From the NCBI GenBank assembly GCA_006176705.1, contig QRFJ01000301.1, positions 310,001 through 374,000 of the forward strand: a stretch of 64,000 nt of DNA, written 5' to 3'. Made by a program: the position numbers and the translations under genes. Below are positions 57,701 to 64,000 of the stretch, in pieces. Within the stretch, counting starts at the first letter, position 1, and each line of letters opens with the position of its first letter. The notes below the pieces were generated by a model, which made no database searches, had not been told where the DNA came from, and worked only from the letters and a program-made list of their open reading frames with translations. The DNA is from Cocos nucifera. Its lineage: Eukaryota; Streptophyta; Magnoliopsida; Arecales; Arecaceae.

Positions 57701-60700
57701 AACAAAAAGGAATATCCTCTGGAGATATGCCTCGTTATTGAGTCTAACCTTACGGTTTTTTCTGCATCCAGTTGGATGCCTTAACTCCTGGTTCTAGTGC
57801 CTCATCTATGCACTTTCATGCAGGGTCCTTGAGGATAGCAGGAGGCTGAGGGATGGAGACATGATCCTACGCATCAGTAATGGAGCAAGAGTTGGCTGCA
57901 GTAGCCGTGGGAAACATATCCTCTAACGATTATCATTCTGGTTTAGACTTAGTTTTACAAGACTGTTATTTTAATGCTAGCAGCTAGCAGGAATTTGATT
58001 TCTGTTTCATGCTTAGCACAAGAAGGTTATGTGGATCACCTTCTTTAAGGACCATTGTAACATTCTTTATGAAAAGAATAAAAATTGGCAAATGGTTTCC
58101 TCAATTGGTCTTTACAGCTACATATTGATGTATCCTTTCTAAACTGTCGAGCAAAACGTGAATGCCAAACGACCTAAGGGAATAAGTCCAAATGACAGAT
58201 ATCTATGGCACCTATGATTAGGTCATATAGCAGTAAGATAGGATCAACAATATTGGAGAAAAATGGGGCTATAAGTTCATTGACTTCTGAGTCATATCCA
58301 ACCTTGTGAATCCTGTCCTTCAAAGGGCAAAATATGACTAACTCCCTTTTGTGTGGACATGAGAGAGGGCCACAGATCTTCCTGGCCCTAGTACAGTACT
58401 GTGTGTGCAGCCCATTTGAATGTGGCCGGCTAGAAGAATAATTTTGGTCTACTTCATTACCTTTACGATGATCTGTCTAGTATGGGTTATGTGTATCTAT
58501 AAGAAAAAGAGACATAAGTCTGAAAGCCTTCGAAAAAAGTTCAAAGAAATTCAGATATGAAGTAGAAAAGCAAAACCTAGAAAGACCCATTAAGGTTCTT
58601 CGATCAGATCGAGGAGGTGAATACCTTAGCCCGGGAATTCTTAGACTATCTTTAAGGAAATAGCATAGTCTCTCAGATGGAACTCCACTGGAATACCTCA
58701 ACTCAACGGGGTTTCATGAAATCGGAGAAATCGCACCCTATTAGATAATGGTTCGGTCCATGATTGACTTCAACAGACCCTTGATTTCCTTTTGGGGACA
58801 ACTCATTGTTAACTCAATCTATTTATGATAGGGTTTCCCTCTAAAATCGTTCCTACCATACCATATGAGATATGGCAACGGTAAGAAACGCAAAGTCTAA
58901 GTCATCTCAGATTTTGGGGTTTGTCCAGCTCATGTCAAAAGGCACACAAGCGGAACAAGTTAGAGTTTAGGCCTTCTAGAGCTCGATTCATAGGATATTC
59001 CTAAAGAGTCATTAGGATACTATTTCTACATTCCAAGAAGACCACTATGTGATTGTGAGTCTGAATGGCATCTTTCTTGAAAAATAGTTATTCAAGATAG
59101 GCGGCATTGGAAAAGTAGATCAGCTTGAAGAAAGTCTCACAAGTCAAACGACTAAGGACAAGTTGGAACCAAATCAGGTTGAGCCAATAAGAACATCACA
59201 CTCCTCCGCCTCGTAAGATGCGAAAGAAGTTTTTTCAATCCCCCTGAAAGATACTTGGTATTGTTTAGAGATAATAGAGGAAATGGTTCCTATAGTAGTA
59301 ATGGTGCCTATGGTGATGACCCAAACCTACAATAAGGCGATATCAGATATCGACTGTTGAGAAATGGCTAGAGGCAAATGCAGCAAAAAATTGACTCGAT
59401 GCACTCAAACCAAAAGTCTGGATCCTTGTAGATCCCACAGAAGGTATATACCTTATTGGATGCGAAATGGATCTTCAAGGAAAGATTGGGTGCAGATGGG
59501 AAATGTGAAGAATCAAGGCTAGCTAGTGGCAAAGATTATAGTCAACACAAGGCTTACTAATCAGGATACTTTTCCCCTAGTGGCTATGCCTAAATTCATC
59601 CCGCACATTGGCTTGCAATTGTTGCAGCCTACTTTTGATTATGAAATATGGTAAATGGACGTGAAAAACAGCACTTCCTTAAATGGATATCTTGAGGAAG
59701 ATATCTATATGGAAAACGCCTAAGGTTTCACACCAGTGATACTGATCACAAAGTTTGCAAGCTGCAAGGTCCGATATATGGACTTAAGCAACGCATCTCG
59801 AGCTGAGAACACTTGTTCAAATTGATGTGACAAAACTTTTGGTTTCATCAAAATGAAGAGAACCTATGTGTCTCAAAAGGTCCCATGGGAAGCTACTGTT
59901 GTCTTTCCTCGTATTGTTACGTGGAATGACATCCTCCTTATTGGGAATGATATTCCCATGATGACACAGTCAAATGTTGGTTGTCCAAGGAAATTCTCCA
60001 TGAAAGACCTAGGTTGAAGCCATCCTTTATTCTAGGAAATTAAGGTCTATAGGGATAGACCGAATAGGATGCTAGGACTTTCACAAAGAATGTACATAGG
60101 AAAGTCAGAAAAGAGGTTTAGTAATGAAAACTCTAAGAGGGAATTAATACCCTCAGACAATGGTAATTCATCTTCCACAGAAGAATGTGCCCTAAGCACA
60201 CCTGAGAAAATAGAACAGCATGAGCAAGTATACCTTATGCCTTCTGTAATAGTGGAGCCTCAATATATGCCATGCTATGATAACGACCTTGATATAGCCC
60301 ATGCTGTGAGTGTCACAAGCAGATATCAGTCCAATCCAGATGAAGAAACTACTGGACGTTCTATGAAATGTAATCCTTAAGTCTTTGAGAAAGAACTAAG
60401 GATATGATGTGGTCTTTGTAAATGGAGAACTCCAAGTCCCTAGGGATACATAGACTCAGATTTCAATGTCTCGATATAGATGATCAAAGTCGACATCTGG
60501 AAAGCTGTTTGTGTGAAATGTGGATGCTCTCAGCTGAAAGAAGTTCCAAAGCAAACAGTGAATAGCAGATTCCACCATGAAGAGTAGAATGATTCGCTCA
60601 TCAGAAGGCTGCTAAAGAAGCCATTCCTTGGTATCAAGAGTTTTGCTGTAAACAGAAATGGAGAATGCCAATCAGATGCGCATTCCTCTTACTGCAACAA

Positions 60701-60938
60701 CAATGGCAACCCATAGCCCTTGCTAAGGGCCAGGTCTTCAAAACCAGAAATCCAAGCATAATTGATGGCGATACCACCTCATCTGCGATTACCTGAGAAG
60801 GGTTATGTCAAGGTCAAGAGAGTCAACTCCATCAGATAATGTGGATAGACCCACTTACAAAGCCGTTGGGCTCAGCAGAAGATCGAAAAGTCCACCTTGA
60901 GAAGAATGGGGACTTAGACTTGTAGGCCAATTGGCTTT
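57701..60938 (+). pseudogene. copia-3 pol relic
   Basis: Fragments in copia order: a pre-integrase finger (RYLWHL.LGHI, about 58200); integrase core pieces (SDRGGEYL at about 58605, LISFWGQLIVNSIY at about 58770, and the IWGCPAH region near 58910); an RT with a disrupted YVDD (about 59911-59930); and an RNase H (about 60250-60930, IAHAVSVTSRYQSNP, then GQQKIE-like). Small insertions and deletions occur every few dozen bases, so no long frame remains. Confidence 0.8.
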
Positions 60939-60939
60939 T

Positions 60940-60955
60940 AGGGCAAGTGGAAGAT
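60940..60955 (+). promoter_or_regulatory. copia-3 polypurine tract
   Basis: 'agggcaagtggaagat' directly before the TG of the half-LTR, matching AAGTGGGAGAT of copia-2. Confidence 0.7.
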
Positions 60956-61633
60956 TGTTAATATACCCTCTAAGGAGGAATCCAGGGGTCTCTATTCCAC
61001 CAATCAGATTTAGATCTGATTTCACAAAGGTTGTGATTGGTTGAGAAAGAGGAGTTGGATCACAGAGTCTATAAATAAGACCCTGCGCCCAACTCAAGAA
61101 TTTAATTAGAACACGCCCCAAGGCTGCCTCTCCCCTCCTTCCTCCATGCCAAGTCTCTTCTCCCCTCTGCTCTCCACGTCCAAAAGGAGTTTTGGATTTT
61201 GGTTGGGTGCGATTCAGATCAAGAAAAAGGCGATCAAAAGCAAGAAGGCTGCGCTGCTGCAAAAGGACGACTGCAGATCTTCAAAAGAGTTTTGAAGATC
61301 CTCCAGATCAGATCCAGATCTGATTTTTGGAGGTGTGATAGAGAAGAAGAGGATCTCTAGATCCAACCCGAGTGGATACCGGTAGAGGCCAGGCGCTTGC
61401 GTGGCTAGATCCAGAACCTTCCTGCAAACAGGATCATCAACAGGGTAATAGGATTACCCAATCAGGTAAATTAAATTTGATTTAATTTATCTTTTTATTT
61501 TATTTATTAAAATAATAAGAATTAGATCTGAAACATCAAGATCTGATTAGATCAAGAGAAAAAATTTTGAAATATATCTCTCGATCTAATCAGATCTGAA
61601 CGAATCTGGTCGGGAAATCAGGATTTCCCTTCA
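60956..61633 (+). repeat. Half-LTR shared between copia-3 and copia-4
   Basis: It starts TGTTA and jumps at once to mid-LTR sequence ('ataccctctaaggaggaatcc'), so about 1.6 kb of U3 is missing. The TATA box (61068-61079), R and U5 remain and it ends ...ATTTCCCTTCA. A polypurine tract lies on its left and a primer site on its right. Confidence 0.85.
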
Positions 61634-61635
61634 AC

Positions 61636-61648
61636 TGGTATCAGAGCC
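61636..61648 (+). promoter_or_regulatory. Primer binding site of copia-4
   Basis: TGGTATCAGAGCC, 2 nt after the half-LTR, on the plus strand. Confidence 0.9.
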
Positions 61649-63518
61649 ATGGTTCTAAATTGTTTAGATCTGATTTTAAATTTATTTTAATTAGAAAATA
61701 AGTGATTTTAGATGTCACATGAGATGTGATCAGATCTGAAATCAGAAAAAATTAAAATTAAATAATTTGGATCTAAGATTAGAAGATATGCATGACTAGT
61801 TCTAGAATAGAATAGTTCTATAGAATAGTTTTGCATGTTCTTGATTTAATCTGATTAAATCATACTTTAGATCTTTTTATTTACTATTTTTTGATATTAT
61901 AAGTGTTATAATAACATCTAAAAAATAGCAAATAAAATTATTTAATTTTTAAATATCATATGAGATATGATTGATGCATGTCTAGACTAGTTGTAGAATA
62001 GTTCTACATAATTGTCTAGATTAGAATTTATTTTGATTAGATCAATTTAAATCTAATTTTTTAGATTATTATGAGATAATTTAGATCTGAAAATATGCAT
62101 GATTATGATACATGAGATGTATGCAAAATATGCCATGATTAGATCTAATTTATATATGAGATATATGAATATAGATCTATAACTTTTTGTAGATTTACAT
62201 GTTCCTGATTAAGGCGTTCCTCTTGGCCGTCCGATCATAAGAATGAAGAAGGGTTTAAAGGCCCTCTCTTCCCATTCGATGGGGTGTTCTTATGATGTGT
62301 AGGGGTGCTGCGTGTTCGTCCTTAATCAGAAACCCAAAACTTACTTTTTGCAAAACCCTAGATCCTGAAACCCTAGGATTTATTGTGCATATTTTGTTTA
62401 TGAACCCTACTTAATTAAGAATTAAGTTTATGAAATATTAATTAGGTCTAAAATTGAGAATTTCAGATCTAAGACATATTCATAATACTGGGTTCGGGCT
62501 TGGGTAGCTCAATTAGGTCTAAGCGGTTGATCAAATCGAATCAAGAGTTGGTTAGATGGGATCAACAATGCTTAAAATTGACCAGCCTAATAGGATTAAG
62601 TCTGGGTCAAGATCGAGTCACGATCAAGCAAGACCTAATTAGGCTCAGAGGTTAGAGTCTGGATTGTAGGCTAACCCAATTGGTTCTGGCTCAACAATTT
62701 GGTGTCTAAGGTAAGTTTGGCACAGACGACCGATTGATTTTTAATTGGAAGCTACTCAACCTGAATGCGTTCTTGTACGAGTTAATGGCATATTCCTTCC
62801 ACTGGTCTCACTTACCTGGCCATATCTGTTGACACAGTTCTGATCTGAGGTGGTCAATAATCCGAGCTAACCCATGCCACTAGGTTAGTCATAATTGTTA
62901 TGACTAAGCTAAGTCTAGTTTAATGAGACCTGAATCAATTCTCCCTAAGAAAAGATTAAGTCTGAGGTCTTCCACCATTGTAGATGTGCGGGCCCTTCCC
63001 GGGGTTGATTGTTCTCGGCTGGATACAGTGGCTCAGTTGCACCGGGAAGATGCAACCATGTCTATTAGGCATTGGATGCTATGGGCTGGAGGATGAGTTG
63101 GGCTCAATATTTTGGATACGGTGAGAGACTCAATTAGGAAACCCAGTCTATGCAAATGGTGGGTCTGACTTAACTAACTAAGGAGTGGATCAATATTCTG
63201 GATACGGTGAGATTCATGAATTAGAGACCAAGTTTGGATGCACCATGATTAGAGAATCATTGAACAAGAGTTGTTCACTCATTGGCTAACCCATCACCAA
63301 TAACTGTTAGGTGAGGTGATGAGTCAGTTGGTGAGACTGCACCACCCACTAGAAATCATTAATCGTGGAGATTTTTCGCATCTCTACAGAGGGAGTGTAG
63401 GGATCCGAGAAAATAGTGGGAGCTAATTTGTTTAAAAAATAAAAAATAAAATCCCTAAACAAATTGGTCAAGTCAAAATTACAATATCTAACTAGAATCT
63501 TTGACTCTCTACAGGAAA
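61649..63518 (+). other. copia-4 untranslated leader
   Basis: About 1.87 kb, closely similar to the reverse complement of 42465-44323, and much better preserved than the copia-3 body to its left. No gene is present. Confidence 0.8.
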
Positions 63519-64000
63519 ATGTCTGCGTCCAATCCACTGGCACGTATCCTGGACACACATAGACTGACTGGACCCAATTATAAAGATTGGCTCAGGAACT
63601 ACAAAATTATTTTAGGTTTCAGAGAAGTTAACCCATGTTTTGGACCAGGACCCTCCCACCTTACCAGCTCGTCCATCCACTGAACAGAGAGCGTCTCTGG
63701 AAAAATGGATTGACGAAGATAATAAGGCCAGATATTACATGTTAGGGCTCGATGTCTGATGAGCTCCAGCGCCAACATGAAGATATCGGGACTGCTCGCC
63801 AAATGTTGGCTCACCTGCAGGAGATGTTTGGTGAACAGAGTCGTGCACAGCCAAATATCAAGTCACGAAATGACTTTTTAAGGCTAAGATGCGTGATGGG
63901 CAGTCAGTCCAAGATCACTGTCTGACAATGATCAAGGACATGGAAGAGCTTGAGAAGCTCGGTGTGAAGTTGACTTGGATCTGCAGAATGATATTATTCT
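63519..64000 (+). pseudogene. copia-4 gag, cut by the window edge
   Basis: Starts with MSASNPLARILDTHRLTGPN, KDWLRNYKIIL. A 1-2 base frameshift near 63625 breaks it, after which further gag sequence matches copia-2 (RASL.KW, EDIGTARQMLAHL near 63780-63810, LGVKLT near 63960). The rest of the element lies to the right of the window. Confidence 0.8.

Larger units (their letters stand above)
55286..61633 (+). mobile_element. Ty1/copia retrotransposon (copia-3), same family as copia-2, heavily decayed
   Basis: A plus-strand copy: truncated 5' LTR (55286-56817), gag-pol relics, polypurine tract (60940-60955) and a half-LTR (60956-61633). The 5' LTR passes directly into the end of the leader, so the R/U5 part, the primer site and about 1.8 kb of leader are missing. 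It is far more mutated than copia-2. Confidence 0.8.

Noticed and set aside
61636..61648. TGGTATCAGAGCC as part of a tRNA gene
   Set aside because: Only the tRNA-complementary primer site is present, adjacent to LTR edges, with no cloverleaf around it. The same holds at 4812-4824 and 44324-44336.

Overview
This window is plant nuclear DNA made almost wholly of nested transposable elements. The element types (Ty1/copia, Tat- and Athila-type Ty3/gypsy, En/Spm CACTA) are those of a flowering plant. I lean towards a monocot, perhaps a palm, but that rests on general resemblance and is unverified. I found no host gene, tRNA, rRNA or intact autonomous element. Every coding region is a relic broken by stops, frameshifts, deletions or later insertions.

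The base layer is a Tat-type Ty3/gypsy element on the + strand: a spliced antisense extra ORF (7330-8710), a polypurine tract, an LTR (9147-10528), then reverse transcriptase and RNase H pieces at 10570-11385, 30505-30791 and 48174-48481. These pieces are split by two large insertions with recognisable target-site duplications. The first is a CACTA transposon (11386-30501, 3-bp duplication aag). The second is an Athila-like, GAG-plus-protease-only retrotransposon (30797-48173, 5-bp duplication cttat/cttac). A minus-strand copia element (1-7311) abuts the left side.

The CACTA block is itself nested. A second CACTA of the same family (12458-24188) sits in the opposite orientation inside the transposase-like gene of the first, so the block is a roughly 19-kb imperfect inverted repeat. 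Each copy carries subterminal repeats built on a TATTAGCGATGG-like unit, a pyrimidine/purine-rich tandem array, a second tandem array, a palindrome made from the 5' part of a TNP2-type transposase (16475-17205 and 26270-27207), and a multi-exon PF03004-like gene. The inner copy also has a satellite-like array of about 174 bp per unit, and a chimeric retroelement scrap flanked by duplicated exons.

The 5' LTR of the Athila-like element is split by a minus-strand copia element (36925-46616) with 2.3-kb LTRs and a gag-to-integrase internal deletion. To the right of the Tat fragment lie a short GAG-only copia element (48482-51840) and a TNP2 transposase pseudogene from another CACTA family (52311-55285). 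The last part is a plus-strand tandem LTR-internal-LTR-internal copia arrangement (55286 to the window end), of the same family as the 36925-46616 element.

The items most worth checking are the two conserved TNP2-derived palindromes (possible hairpin small-RNA sources), the CACTA-in-CACTA inverted repeat, the nucleosome-length tandem array, and the unusual flanking duplications around two retroelement insertions.
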